Source of the DNA: JBKEDF01 sp047975325
GTDB lineage: Bacteria; Pseudomonadota; Alphaproteobacteria; Rhodobacterales; Rhodobacteraceae
Reading direction: 5' to 3'
DNA: 64,000 nt
NCBI GenBank assembly: GCA_047975325.1
Contig: JBKEDF010000075.1
Span: forward strand, 1 to 64,000
The notes under the pieces are model-generated. The model saw only the letters and a list, made by a program, of their open reading frames with translations, searched no databases and was not told the origin of the DNA. Numbering within the stretch: the first letter of the stretch is position 1; every line of letters begins with the position of its first letter. Shown here one piece after another: positions 36,335 through 45,363 of the stretch. A program made the translations under genes and the position numbers.

Positions 36335-37021
36335 CTACCGGCCCTTTGTGGCGATGCCCCCGGCGCCACTGGCACGATCCTGCCGTTCATAAATTTCGGT
36401 GATATTCAAAACCAGATGGCGCATGTGGCTTTCGATCTCGCTGCTGACCAGAACAATATCGCGCATCCTGAGCCCCCGCACGATATCGCTATGCTGACGC
36501 AATACGCGCGGCCGGTCGCTCCGAAGGCTCGCCGCCAGAAACCGGGGCCGCCAGAGCCGGGCCATATAGGCGCCATGGGTTTCGTAAAGCGATCTGTTAT
36601 GCGACGCGGCGGTGATCAGCCGGTGGAATTTCATATCCACCTCGAAATAGGCCACGGGATCGGCCCCGTTGGACAGATCCAGCATCATCTCATGCTGGGT
36701 CTCGATAGCCCCGATTTCATCCGATGTGGCATTGGTGCAGGCCAGCCGGGCCCCCAGCAATTCCAGTGAATTCATCACCACCAGGTCATCGGTGACTTCT
36801 TTCAATGTCGGATCGGCCACCACCGGGCTGCGTGACGGGCGCAACATGACCAGCCCCTCGGACGCCAGGATCCGGATGGCTTCGCGCAGGGGCGTCCTGC
36901 TGACGCCCAGATCGGCGGAACTGTCACGTTCCTTGATCAGCGCGCCCGGTTTCAGCTTTCCCAGAAGGATGTCACGGCGAAGCCCATCCGCAATCTGTTC
37001 GGCCAGGGTACTTTCCGTCAT
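36335..37021 (-). CDS. GntR-family regulator, FadR subfamily
   Basis: A 228-residue regulator from the ATG at 37021; in-frame starts at 37051 and 37078 exist. The winged helix-turn-helix (LAEQIADGLRRDILLGKLKPG ... LGVSRTPLREAIRILASEG) occupies the first 70 residues. The all-helical FCD domain follows, with typical metal- or ligand-binding positions (residue D in FEVDMKFHRLI, H in ASHNRSLY, H in ESHMRHL). Such proteins usually respond to carboxylates and repress neighbouring catabolic operons. It is divergent from the TRAP operon, with a TGGTATACCA palindrome between them. Confidence 0.9.
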   Translation of the reverse strand: MTESTLAEQIADGLRRDILLGKLKPGALIKERDSSADLGVSRTPLREAIRILASEGLVMLRPSRSPVVADPTLKEVTDDLVVMNSLELLGARLACTNATSDEIGAIETQHEMMLDLSNGADPVAYFEVDMKFHRLITAASHNRSLYETHGAYMARLWRPRFLAASLRSDRPRVLRQHSDIVRGLRMRDIVLVSSEIESHMRHLVLNITEIYERQDRASGAGGIATKGR

Positions 37022-37099
37022 TGTTATGGCCCTGAATAGTCCTGTGCGCATCTTGTCCCGTGACAGGAGGGTCTTCAAGCGCGGAATAAAATACCGCTC

Positions 37100-37109
37100 T
37101 GGTATACCA
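37100..37109. promoter_or_regulatory. Probable GntR operator, copy 2
   Basis: TGGTATACCA is a perfect ten-base palindrome in the region between the divergent GntR gene and the TRAP operon. It matches the site at 35298-35307, including the AAA that follows. The position suits autoregulation plus control of dctP. Confidence 0.68.
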
Positions 37110-37230
37110 AAACAGTTGCATTTCTATTCAGAGCCGATAGTTTTTTCCGACGGCGCGTTCAAACAAGGCCGTAGGGGGGGCGGGCATCCGCCAGCCTGAC
37201 AATAATATCAATATTGAACCGGGAGAAAAC

Positions 37231-38238
37231 ATGACTATCCGAACCTACCTCATCCCTGCCCTTGTCGCTGCGGGTTTCGCGCTTCCTGCAAGCGCCCAGA
37301 CCACCCTGCGCATCCAGACACATTACGGCCCCGAAAGCATTTCGGGCAAGAATGCCACGCAATTCGTCGAAGACGTGCAAACCATGTCGAACGGCGACAT
37401 TCAGATCGAGATGTTCTATTCCTCTTCGGTTGTCGCCTCGGTCGAAACCTTTGATGCTGCGGCAAACGGGATCCTTGACTGCGACATGACCGGCGGCGCC
37501 TATCAGACCGGCAAGAACCCTGCATTCCAGTTTGTTGGCGATATCATGGGCGGCTATGACACCGCCTATCAGCAGCTTGGCTGGCTTTACAAGGGCGGCG
37601 GTATGGAAGAGGCCCAGAAGCTTTACAACCAGTACGGCATGCAGCTTGTCGGCTGGTGGGTCGTCGGACAGGAGGCCCTGGCCTCAACCAAGCCACTGGA
37701 CAGCATCGACGCCTTCAAGGACTGGAAATTCCGTTCACCTCCCGGCATGGAAACCAAGATCTTCGAAAAGCTCGGCTCCTCACCCATCGTGATGGATTTC
37801 ACCGAAGTGTTTACCGCGCTTGAATCCGGGATCATCGAAGGGGCGGATGCCTCGATTCTGGCCAATAACAAGTCGATGGGCATTTACGACATTGCCAAGC
37901 ATGCCACCTATCCGGGTTTCCATTCAATGCCCTCGGATCACCTGGCCTGCAACAAGATGGTCTGGGATGGGCTAACCCCGGTACAGCAGCGCATCATGGA
38001 AACCGCGATGCAAAAACTGGCACTGCAACAGGCCCTGACGGCGGATTTTGAAAACGCCAAGGCAGCCCGCGAACTGACCGAACAGGGCGTCACGGTACAT
38101 AACCTTGATCCGGAATCGCGTGCCGCCTACCGCAAGGCCGCCATCGAAACCTGGCCCGAATTTGCCACGACCCCGGAAGCCCAGGCACTGGTGGAAAGTC
38201 ATATCGCCTACCTGAAATCACAAGGCATGATCGAGTAA
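37231..38238 (+). CDS. TRAP transporter solute-binding protein (DctP family)
   Basis: A 335-residue periplasmic binding protein with a Sec signal (YLIPALVAAGFALPASAQ). It starts ten bases after GGGAGAA. TRAP SBP features include RIQTHYGPES at the mature start and KDWKFRSPPGMETKIFEKLG, which holds the arginine that usually binds the ligand carboxylate. It captures an organic acid for the DctQM permease. A strong hairpin separates it from dctQ. Confidence 0.93.
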   Translation: MTIRTYLIPALVAAGFALPASAQTTLRIQTHYGPESISGKNATQFVEDVQTMSNGDIQIEMFYSSSVVASVETFDAAANGILDCDMTGGAYQTGKNPAFQFVGDIMGGYDTAYQQLGWLYKGGGMEEAQKLYNQYGMQLVGWWVVGQEALASTKPLDSIDAFKDWKFRSPPGMETKIFEKLGSSPIVMDFTEVFTALESGIIEGADASILANNKSMGIYDIAKHATYPGFHSMPSDHLACNKMVWDGLTPVQQRIMETAMQKLALQQALTADFENAKAARELTEQGVTVHNLDPESRAAYRKAAIETWPEFATTPEAQALVESHIAYLKSQGMIE

Positions 38239-38261
38239 ATCCACGATTTCTCATCCGCCTT

Positions 38262-38290
38262 CCGGCGCGCCTTCGGGCTCGCCGGTTTCT
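38262..38290 (+). terminator. Attenuating hairpin between TRAP dctP and dctQ
   Basis: CCGGCG pairs with CGCCGG around an inner CC-TTCG-GG stem-loop, and TTTCT follows. The element begins 24 bases after the dctP stop. It probably ends part of the transcripts or protects the dctP message, giving more binding protein than permease. The other TRAP operon in the window has a hairpin at the same place. Confidence 0.65.
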
Positions 38291-38332
38291 GGCCCTTTCG
38301 GGGGTCATCACACGGATTTCTCGGGAGGGTCC

Positions 38333-39151
38333 ATGCAAGATGAAAGCATCTGGCTGGGGCCATTGCGCCGCCCCATCAAGCTCGCCATGCTTGTTTTCAC
38401 CGCCGCGGCAATTCTGACCTGCGGCTTTCTTATCATCAATCGCCTGATCCTTGGCTCCGACATCGGCATGCATCAGATGTTACGCCCGGGCGGGCTGGTA
38501 TCTGTGCATCTGGCGCTCTGGTCACTGTTTGGTGCGCTCTTCTTCGCCTCGGTCTACCTGTCGGATAACCGTGGCGCGATCGAAATCGAACCGACGGGGA
38601 TATTCGATTATATCTCGCTGGTCCTGTCACGACTGTCCATGATCGGGCTCGCGCTGATCGTGATTGTCATGTTCTATGAGGTCGTGGCGCGCTATGTCTT
38701 TGAAAAGCCGACACTTTGGGCTAATGAACTTTCGCTCTGGATGGCGGGGTTCCTGTTTCTGATCTCGGGCTGTTACGCGATGCAGCAGCGCAGCCATATC
38801 CGCATCTATATCATCTATGACATGATGCCACGCTGGGCGCAGAAACTTTCGGATTGCATCTCGGTTGCACTTATCTGGGCTTTCACGATCTGCCTGATCT
38901 GGGGCGGCTATACCGAAGCCTGGACCAAGCTTTTGCGCTGGGAAGCCTTCGGCACCGCTTGGGATCCACCCATCCCCGGGACGATCAAGCCTGCCATTCT
39001 GGTTCTGGTTACCCTGGTCGCGCTGCAGGCGCTTTCCAACCTGATCGCGGATTGGAACAAGGAACCCGAACATCACTCCCCCGCGGATGAAATCGACCAG
39101 ACCGAGATCGAGAACATCCGCCGTACCCTGGAGACCCCGAAAGATGGTTGA
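38333..39151 (+). CDS. TRAP transporter small permease (DctQ family)
   Basis: A 272-residue membrane protein, longer than the usual 160-200. The extra N-terminal part (about residues 1-90) carries two hydrophobic helices. The four-helix DctQ core follows (VMFYEVVARYVFEKPTLWANELSLW is the conserved region). It forms the permease with DctM and is co-translated with it, as dctM begins within the last eight bases of this gene. Confidence 0.88.
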   Translation: MQDESIWLGPLRRPIKLAMLVFTAAAILTCGFLIINRLILGSDIGMHQMLRPGGLVSVHLALWSLFGALFFASVYLSDNRGAIEIEPTGIFDYISLVLSRLSMIGLALIVIVMFYEVVARYVFEKPTLWANELSLWMAGFLFLISGCYAMQQRSHIRIYIIYDMMPRWAQKLSDCISVALIWAFTICLIWGGYTEAWTKLLRWEAFGTAWDPPIPGTIKPAILVLVTLVALQALSNLIADWNKEPEHHSPADEIDQTEIENIRRTLETPKDG

Positions 39152-40739
39152 TATCGGAACTCTCAGCATCATCCTGCTGCTTGGGATGTTCGCATTGCTG
39201 GCCATCGGGATGCCGCTCGGCTTTGCCTCGGCCTTCCTGGCAGTCGCCACGCTGCTAATGAAATTCGGGCCGGATGTGTTGTTCGGTCGTTTCGGCATGG
39301 GACCGTTCAATGTCCTGGGTCAGGCAATTTACCGGCAGATGACAAATTATGTCCTGATTTCGGTACCGCTTTTCATCTTCATGGCCGCCTTGCTGGAACG
39401 ATCAGGCGTTGCACGGGACATGTATTCCTCCCTTTCCGTCTGGCTAAGCCGGACCCGGGGCGGAATTGCCATCGTCACTTCGGTCATGGCCGTGGTCATG
39501 GCAGCCATGTCGGGCATCATCGGGGGTGAGGTCGTTCTTCTGGGTCTGATCGCACTGCCGCAGATGTTGCGGCTGGGCTATAACCAGAACCTTGCCATCG
39601 GGACAATCTGCGCCTCGGGGTCGCTCGGGACGATGATCCCGCCCTCGATCGTGCTGATCTTCTATGGGTTGGTGACGGAAACCTCGATCAAGTCACTGTT
39701 CACAGCCTCGTTCCTGCCGGGCTTCATGCTGGCTTCCTTCTTCATCCTCTATATCATCCTGCGCACCACGATGAACCCGGATGAGGCCCCCTTGCCACCG
39801 GCATCGGATGACGATCCCCAAGGGAAGGAAAAGTCCCTGATGTTTCTGGGTTTCCTGTCGATTGTCGGAACCGGATTCGCGGTGGTACTAAGCTTGCGGG
39901 CGCTGTTCTTCACCGCCACCGGCGCAAACGCGATCCGCGAAGGGGTCGAACCCATCCCCCTGGGCATGGTAAGTGATCTGCCCTGGCTGATCGGCGCGGT
40001 GGTCCTGTTCCTGGTCATAATCTACGGCCTGGTCGGCAAGGCGCGCACCGCGCAGGGCTGGCAGATGGGCAAGGGGCTTGTGGCGCCACTGGTGGTAATC
40101 GGGATCGTTCTCGGCTCCATCTATGGCGGGATCACCGGGATTACCGAAGCGGCCGGCATGGGCGTCATCGCCGTTTTCGTGATCGGCCTTGTCCGCAGGG
40201 AAATGACCTTTGATATCGTCTGGGATTCGGCCATGCGAACGCTGAAATCCACCGGAACCATCGTCTGGGTCACCATCGGTGCCGCGGCGCTGGCGGCGGC
40301 CTATACGCTGGCGGGCGGGCCGAATTATGTGGCCAACCTGATTGTCGGGACGGAACTGCCGACCATGGGGATCATCCTGGTAATGATGTTCATCTTCCTG
40401 ATCATGGGAATGTTCATGGACTGGGTCGGTATCGTGCTGTTGATCATGCCGGTTTTCCTGCCCATCGTGCAGCGCCTGCCGGTGGAGGAACTGGGCTTCC
40501 TCGGTCAGCTCGATCCATCCCATGTGGCAATCTGGTTCGGGGTCCTCTTCTGCATGAACATGCAGGTGAGCTTCCTGTCACCGCCCTTCGGACCTGCGGC
40601 TTTCTACCTGAAATCCGTGGCACCGCCGCATATCTCGTTGACTGATATCTTCCGGGGCTTCCTGCCCTTCATCGGGATTCAACTGATTGCGCTGACGGTA
40701 CTTCTGGTCTGGCCACCGATCATCACGATCTTCCTATAG
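39144..40739 (+). CDS. TRAP transporter large permease (DctM family)
   Basis: A 531-residue permease with about 12-14 membrane helices. Conserved DctM segments are GMPLGFASAFLAV, GIIGGEVVLLGLIALPQM, ASGSLGTMIPPSIVLIFYG and LSPPFGPAAFYLKSVAPP. At 531 residues it is longer than the common 430-residue form, with an insertion around residues 215-300, as in the dicarboxylate/mannitol-type subgroup. The ATG at 39144 overlaps the dctQ stop by eight bases. It drives sodium-coupled import of the bound substrate. Confidence 0.93.
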   Translation: MVDIGTLSIILLLGMFALLAIGMPLGFASAFLAVATLLMKFGPDVLFGRFGMGPFNVLGQAIYRQMTNYVLISVPLFIFMAALLERSGVARDMYSSLSVWLSRTRGGIAIVTSVMAVVMAAMSGIIGGEVVLLGLIALPQMLRLGYNQNLAIGTICASGSLGTMIPPSIVLIFYGLVTETSIKSLFTASFLPGFMLASFFILYIILRTTMNPDEAPLPPASDDDPQGKEKSLMFLGFLSIVGTGFAVVLSLRALFFTATGANAIREGVEPIPLGMVSDLPWLIGAVVLFLVIIYGLVGKARTAQGWQMGKGLVAPLVVIGIVLGSIYGGITGITEAAGMGVIAVFVIGLVRREMTFDIVWDSAMRTLKSTGTIVWVTIGAAALAAAYTLAGGPNYVANLIVGTELPTMGIILVMMFIFLIMGMFMDWVGIVLLIMPVFLPIVQRLPVEELGFLGQLDPSHVAIWFGVLFCMNMQVSFLSPPFGPAAFYLKSVAPPHISLTDIFRGFLPFIGIQLIALTVLLVWPPIITIFL

Positions 40740-40752
40740 GGTGAAAACCGCC

Positions 40753-40783
40753 GGGTGGCCCCTGTTTCATTCCGGGGCCATCC
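40753..40783 (+). terminator. Terminator-like hairpin after the TRAP operon
   Basis: GGGTGGCCCC pairs with GGGGCCATCC (one G-T pair) across an 11-base loop, 14 bases after the dctM stop. AAATTTC follows, so the T-run is short. It probably ends the dctPQM transcript. The 214 bases from here to the next gene hold no other feature I can support. Confidence 0.6.
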
Positions 40784-40997
40784 AAATTTCAGGATGTATT
40801 CCCGAAAGATCGGGGATATGGGTATGATTGCGGGCATAATCCTCATCAGGGAATGCAGCGCCGAGGGGACTGAGCGGAAGATCAATTTATCGATCCCGGC
40901 CATCACCTTGACAGCAAATCGAAATCAAATGCGCAGGGCCGGATGACTGCGAGCTTCGTCTCCTCGAAAATCGGCTGCGTGATCTGGGAGAAGACAG

Positions 40998-41888
40998 ATG
41001 ACAAAACCGGCAATCGGATTTATCGGCCTCGGCCTGATGGGGGCAGCGATGGTCGGGCGGCTTCAGGATCTGGGGTATCCGGTCACGGTGGTGGCCAACC
41101 GATCACGCAAGGCGGTGGAGGCGGCCGTGGCACGGGGTGCGACAGAAGTCAGTACCGCCCGCGACGTTGCTGCCGCATCGGAAATTGTGATGTTCTGCAT
41201 GGATACCTCCGCCTCGGTCGAAAGCCGGGTCTATGGGGAAAACGGGGTACTGGCCGGGATAAAATCCGGCGCGGTCGTCATCGATTTCGGTACTTCCCTG
41301 CCCGGATCGACCAGAAAGATCGGCGCCGATCTGGAAAAATCAGGCGCGACCTATCTTGATGCGCCCCTGGGGCGTACGCCCGCCCATGCGGTGGAAGGCA
41401 AGCTCAATATCATGTGCGCGGGCGATATGCCCACTTTTGAACATGTCCGCCCCGTGCTGGAGGATCTGGGCGAACATGTCTTTCACCTCGGCGCATTGGG
41501 GTCGGGCCACACGATCAAGCTGATCAACAATTTCTTCGCCATGACCACCGCCTGCGCCATGTCGGAAGCCTTTGCCATGGCCGATGCAGCCGGTATAGAC
41601 CGTCAGGGCCTGTATGAGGTGATGGCCGCCGGACCGTTGAAATCGGGGATGATGGATTTTGTCCGCAACTACGCCGTTGACGGGCAGATCGACCTTGCCT
41701 TTTCCCTGTCCAACGGGGCGAAGGATGTAGGCTATTACGGCCAGATGGCGGAAGATCTGGGTATTCAATCCCGCATGTCGGGCGCGGCCCGGACGACATT
41801 GGGCGAAGCGCTTGATAATGGCTGGGGGGACAGGCTGGTTCCGCAAATGGTGGATTTCCTGCATGAGAAAATGGGAGGAAAGGCATAA
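40998..41888 (+). CDS. 3-hydroxyisobutyrate-dehydrogenase-family oxidoreductase
   Basis: A 296-residue NAD(P)-dependent beta-hydroxyacid dehydrogenase. The N-terminal Rossmann motif is GFIGLGLMGAAM, and the family substrate segment with the catalytic lysine is GSGHTIKLINNF. The substrate motif is DAPLGRTPAHAVEG, in place of DAPVSGG. Relatives act on 3-hydroxyisobutyrate, tartronate semialdehyde or L-threonate (LtnD). Next to a D-erythronate-dehydrogenase-like gene, a role on a four-carbon sugar acid is plausible, but no OtnK kinase, OtnC or OtnI gene is in view. Confidence 0.87.
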   Translation: MTKPAIGFIGLGLMGAAMVGRLQDLGYPVTVVANRSRKAVEAAVARGATEVSTARDVAAASEIVMFCMDTSASVESRVYGENGVLAGIKSGAVVIDFGTSLPGSTRKIGADLEKSGATYLDAPLGRTPAHAVEGKLNIMCAGDMPTFEHVRPVLEDLGEHVFHLGALGSGHTIKLINNFFAMTTACAMSEAFAMADAAGIDRQGLYEVMAAGPLKSGMMDFVRNYAVDGQIDLAFSLSNGAKDVGYYGQMAEDLGIQSRMSGAARTTLGEALDNGWGDRLVPQMVDFLHEKMGGKA

Positions 41889-41891
41889 CCC

Positions 41892-42863
41892 ATGCGTATT
41901 CTGATCACCGGCGGTGGCGGCTTTGTCGGGCTGAAACTGGCCCGGGCACTGGCAATGAAAGGGAAACTGCGCGACAGGGCAATTTCCGAAATCACCCTGG
42001 CCGATCTGAAGGCCCCCGCAACCAGGGGGTTTGACCTCCCGGTGACAGGGGTTGCGCTGGACATGCGCGATAGCGCGGCGGTAACCGCCACGCTGGCGCA
42101 ACCCTTCGATGTGATCTTCCATCTGGCCGCCATCGTATCCGGTCAGGCGGAGGCCGATTTCGACCTTGGGCTGGAGGTCAATCTTTTTGGGACACTGAAC
42201 CTTTTTCAGGCGGCACGCTCCGCGGGGAATTGCCCGGTCGTCGTCTATGCATCCTCCCTCGCCGCGCATGGGGGGGAAGAACCCGAGGTGATCGTGGACG
42301 GGTTGGAGCTGAACCCGCAAACCTCCTATGGCACCCAAAAGGTGATCGGGGAGCTTCTGCTCAATGATATGTCCCGCCGGGGGATGATCGACGGGCGGGG
42401 GATGCGACTTCCGACTGTTTCGATCCGGCCGGGCAAACCCAATGCGGCAGCGTCCTCCTTCATGTCCTCGATCTTCCGCGACACGATGCAGGGCAAGCCA
42501 TCCAATTGCCCGGTTGCGAAGGATTATCCGATCTATCACACCGCTCCCCGCACCGTGGTGGCCAACCTGATCCATGCCGCCGAACTGGATGGCAATGCCT
42601 TCGGCGCCAATCGCAATATCAACCTTCCGGGCCGCACTGACACCGTGGCAGAAATGATTGCCGCCATGACACTGGTGGCCGGACCCGAACCCGCCAGCCG
42701 TATTACCTGGAATGCCGATCCCGTCATCCAGAATATCGTCGCAGGCTGGCGCGGGCATGTGACGCCGCAAAAGGCACTGCGGCTGGGCTTCACCGCCGAT
42801 CAGTCCTTTGCCGATACGGTACGCTGGTTCCTGGAGGACGATATCGTCACGGCCCGACAATGA
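41892..42863 (+). CDS. Extended SDR, D-erythronate dehydrogenase-like
   Basis: A 323-residue NAD-dependent epimerase/dehydratase-family protein. The NAD motif is TGGGGFVG at the N-terminus, with HLAAIVSG and the catalytic YGTQK (Tyr-x3-Lys) further on. The segment RLPTVSIRPGKPNAAASSF is typical of D-erythronate dehydrogenase (DenD) and close relatives. DenD oxidises D-erythronate to 2-oxo-tetronate. The gene follows the preceding dehydrogenase after three bases and overlaps the next gene by four. Confidence 0.85.
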   Translation: MRILITGGGGFVGLKLARALAMKGKLRDRAISEITLADLKAPATRGFDLPVTGVALDMRDSAAVTATLAQPFDVIFHLAAIVSGQAEADFDLGLEVNLFGTLNLFQAARSAGNCPVVVYASSLAAHGGEEPEVIVDGLELNPQTSYGTQKVIGELLLNDMSRRGMIDGRGMRLPTVSIRPGKPNAAASSFMSSIFRDTMQGKPSNCPVAKDYPIYHTAPRTVVANLIHAAELDGNAFGANRNINLPGRTDTVAEMIAAMTLVAGPEPASRITWNADPVIQNIVAGWRGHVTPQKALRLGFTADQSFADTVRWFLEDDIVTARQ

Positions 42864-43780
42864 AACCATATCAGCCACGGGAAGACCGCCCGCTTCTGGG
42901 GCTGGGCTTCATGTGTATTACGCTTGCACTTTTCACCTCGGTCGATACCTCGGCCAAATGGTTGATCCTGTCTGGGCTTCCGGTGATGCAGGTGGTGTTT
43001 GTCCGCTATGCGGGGCATTTCCTGACCTCGGCCCTCACCTTCCTGCCACGCGAAGGGATGGAAGCCTTCCGTTCCGAACGGCCGGGCCTGCAATTGCTCC
43101 GTGCCATTGCGCTGCTGATGGGGACGACCTTCAACTTCATCGCCCTGCAATATCTGCCGATCACCGTCACGACCGCGATCTATTTTGCCTCCCCCATCGT
43201 GATTACCATTCTTTCCGTCGTGTTTCTGGGCGAACGGATCGGAACGAAACGGGCCATGGCAATTCTGGTGGGGTTTGTCGGCGTGCTGATCGTCGTGGCC
43301 CCCTGGGGCGCGGGGTTTCATCCCGCGATGTTGCTGTCGCTCTGTTCCCTGCTTTCGGCATCCACCTTTTTCGTGCTGACGCGCCAGCTTGCCGGGGTGG
43401 ATCCCAATTCAACAAGCCAGCTTTGGGCCTCGGGCACCGCAACGCTGGTCTTTCTGCCTCTTGGCCTTTCCGTCTGGGTCTGGCCCGAAACGGTGACAGG
43501 TTGGCTGGTCCTTGTCTTCATCGGAATTTTTGCCGCTGTCGGCCATGCCATCGCGGTTACGGCACATCGCTTTGCCAATGCCTCCACCCTGGCACCGATG
43601 ACTTATATCCAGTCCATCTATGCCGCAGTTGCGGGTTACGTCATCTTCAACAACCTGCCGGGCTGGACCACGGCCATCGGCACGGGGATCATCATCGCCT
43701 CGGGTGTCTATATCTGGTGGCGCGAACGGGAACTGATGCTCCGCCGTCGACGGGTGGAGATGGCCTCCCTCACCCGCTGA
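42860..43780 (+). CDS. DMT-superfamily (EamA) transporter
   Basis: A 306-residue membrane protein with about ten helices arranged as two EamA repeats; ITVTTAIYFASPIVITILSV in the first and TLAPMTYIQSIYAAVAGYVIF in the second are typical segments. Such proteins export or import small metabolites. The start overlaps the DenD-like gene stop (ATGA), so it belongs to the sugar-acid operon and may move an intermediate or the substrate. Confidence 0.88.
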   Translation: MKPYQPREDRPLLGLGFMCITLALFTSVDTSAKWLILSGLPVMQVVFVRYAGHFLTSALTFLPREGMEAFRSERPGLQLLRAIALLMGTTFNFIALQYLPITVTTAIYFASPIVITILSVVFLGERIGTKRAMAILVGFVGVLIVVAPWGAGFHPAMLLSLCSLLSASTFFVLTRQLAGVDPNSTSQLWASGTATLVFLPLGLSVWVWPETVTGWLVLVFIGIFAAVGHAIAVTAHRFANASTLAPMTYIQSIYAAVAGYVIFNNLPGWTTAIGTGIIIASGVYIWWRERELMLRRRRVEMASLTR

Positions 43781-43856
43781 GATGGCAGGAACGTTACGCG
43801 ATCCGCCATCCTCCGACCTGATGAAAGATGGTTACTTTTGTCACGTTGACCCCCGA

Positions 43857-43884
43857 TTGACATATCTGACTAAATTGATAAGTT
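43857..43884 (+). promoter_or_regulatory. Candidate promoter of the imelysin operon
   Basis: TTGACA at 43857-43862 is followed after 16 bases by TAAGTT at 43879-43884, inside a locally AT-rich stretch. It lies about 80 bases before the imelysin start. An iron regulator (Fur, Irr or RirA) would be expected nearby, but I cannot define its box by eye. Confidence 0.5.
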
Positions 43885-43964
43885 TTGAACAGCCACGCAT
43901 CCCCGGGTGCGAAGCCGCCTGAATTCCTGCCCGAAGAGTGGCAAACAGAAGGACCAGCATTCGC

Positions 43965-45236
43965 ATGAAACCCCTCCGGCTGGCCACGAGCATGGCCGCA
44001 ATCACCCTTGGGTTCACCCTTTCCGCCCATGCCGAAACAGACCGCACCCAGGTACTTGAAACCTATGCCGATATCGCGGCCGCTAAATATGCCGACAGCC
44101 TTGATGGTGCGCGGAACCTGCAAGGCGCGATTACCGCATTCATCGCCGAACCCACCAAGGAAGCCCTGATTGCCGCACGCGAGGCCTGGATTGCCGCGCG
44201 CGTGCCCTATCAACAATCCGAAGTCTATCGTTTCGGCAATGCCATCGTGGATGACTGGGAAGGCAAGGTAAATGCCTGGCCGCTGGATGAAGGATTGATC
44301 GATTATGTCGATGCCTCCTATGGCGGGCCGACCGATGCAAATGCGCTGGCAGCGCTGAATGTGATCGCCAATCCGACAATCAACATTGCCGGGCAGGAAA
44401 TCGATGCCGCCAAGATCACCCCGGCACTGATTGGCGAGACGCTGAATGAGGCCGACGGTATCGAAACCAATGTCGCGCGTGGCTATCATGCCATCGAATT
44501 CCTGCTTTGGGGGCAGGATCTGAACGGCACCGGCCCAGGTGCCGGGGATCGCCCCCATACCGATTACGTTCAAGGTAATGGCTGCACCGGCGGCAATTGC
44601 GACCGGCGCGCGGCGTATCTTTCGGCGGCAACCGACCTGCTGATCGCGGATCTTGAGGAAATGGCCGCAAGCTGGGCCGAAGGTGGCGCCGCCCGTGCGG
44701 AGGTCCTGGCCGATGATGGCACGGGGCTTGTGGCAATGCTGACGGGGATGGGCAGCCTGTCCTATGGTGAACAGGCAGGGGAACGCATGCGGCTTGGCCT
44801 GATGCTCAACGACCCGGAGGAAGAACATGACTGCTTTTCCGACAACACCCATAACAGCCATTACTATGACGGGCTTGGCATTCAGAATGTCTATCTTGCA
44901 CGTTATACCCGCCCCGATGGCACGGTAATCGAAGGCCCATCCCTTTCCGATCTTGTCACTGCGGCAGATCCGGCGCTGGATCAGGAAATGAAGGCCAAGC
45001 TTGATGTGACAATGGCCGCGCTCGGGGCAATCAAGACAGCAGCCGAGGAAGGTTTCACCTATGACATGATGCTGGAACGCGGCAATGAAAAGGGCGAGGC
45101 CCTGGTCATGGGCGGGGTCGATGCGCTGATCGATCAGACCCGGACGATAGAACGGATCGTCACGGCACTTGACCTTGACCAGATTGCCTTCGAAGGCTCC
45201 GACAGCCTCGATAACCCTTCTGCCGTCTTTCAGTGA
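43965..45236 (+). CDS. Imelysin-family (peptidase M75 fold) periplasmic protein
   Basis: A 423-residue protein with a Sec signal (LRLATSMAAITLGFTLSAHA). The imelysin GxHxxE motif is intact in GYHAIEFLL (His175, Glu178). The length and sequence resemble Pseudomonas IcmP and the imelysin domain of EfeO. Imelysins bind iron-related ligands, and proteolysis is doubtful for most. The ATG at 43965 is chosen for its signal peptide, though AAGGA is 13 bases away. It heads a four-gene operon with a di-haem protein, a second imelysin and a DUF1513 protein. Confidence 0.9.
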   Translation: MKPLRLATSMAAITLGFTLSAHAETDRTQVLETYADIAAAKYADSLDGARNLQGAITAFIAEPTKEALIAAREAWIAARVPYQQSEVYRFGNAIVDDWEGKVNAWPLDEGLIDYVDASYGGPTDANALAALNVIANPTINIAGQEIDAAKITPALIGETLNEADGIETNVARGYHAIEFLLWGQDLNGTGPGAGDRPHTDYVQGNGCTGGNCDRRAAYLSAATDLLIADLEEMAASWAEGGAARAEVLADDGTGLVAMLTGMGSLSYGEQAGERMRLGLMLNDPEEEHDCFSDNTHNSHYYDGLGIQNVYLARYTRPDGTVIEGPSLSDLVTAADPALDQEMKAKLDVTMAALGAIKTAAEEGFTYDMMLERGNEKGEALVMGGVDALIDQTRTIERIVTALDLDQIAFEGSDSLDNPSAVFQ

Positions 45237-45247
45237 ACCACAATCAC

Positions 45248-45267
45248 GCGGGGCGCGCGCGCTCCGC
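45248..45267 (+). terminator. GC-rich hairpin between the first imelysin and the di-haem gene
   Basis: GCGGGGCG pairs with CGCTCCGC (one G-T pair) around a four-base loop, 11 bases after the imelysin stop. No T-run follows. It may stabilise the first cistron or partly attenuate the downstream genes. Confidence 0.4.
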
Positions 45268-45363
45268 GTTCCCTGCGGCAAAAGGGGGCAGGCCAAATGG
45301 CTGGTTCTTTTCCCTTCAATGGCTTAGGCCGCAGCCAGAACATCGATACTGGACCTTTGCGTC

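Noticed and set aside
40755..40946. Small plus-strand frame between dctM and the next dehydrogenase
   Set aside because: It begins inside the terminator-like hairpin, has no ribosome site and its composition does not look like a protein.
41340..42878. Minus-strand open frame of 512 codons
   Set aside because: It is antisense to the HIBADH-type and DenD-like genes, rich in His, Gly and Arg, with no recognisable domain.
43794..45296. Minus-strand open frame of 500 codons
   Set aside because: It covers the imelysin gene in antisense, with no family features; the plus-strand protein has a signal peptide and GxHxxE.
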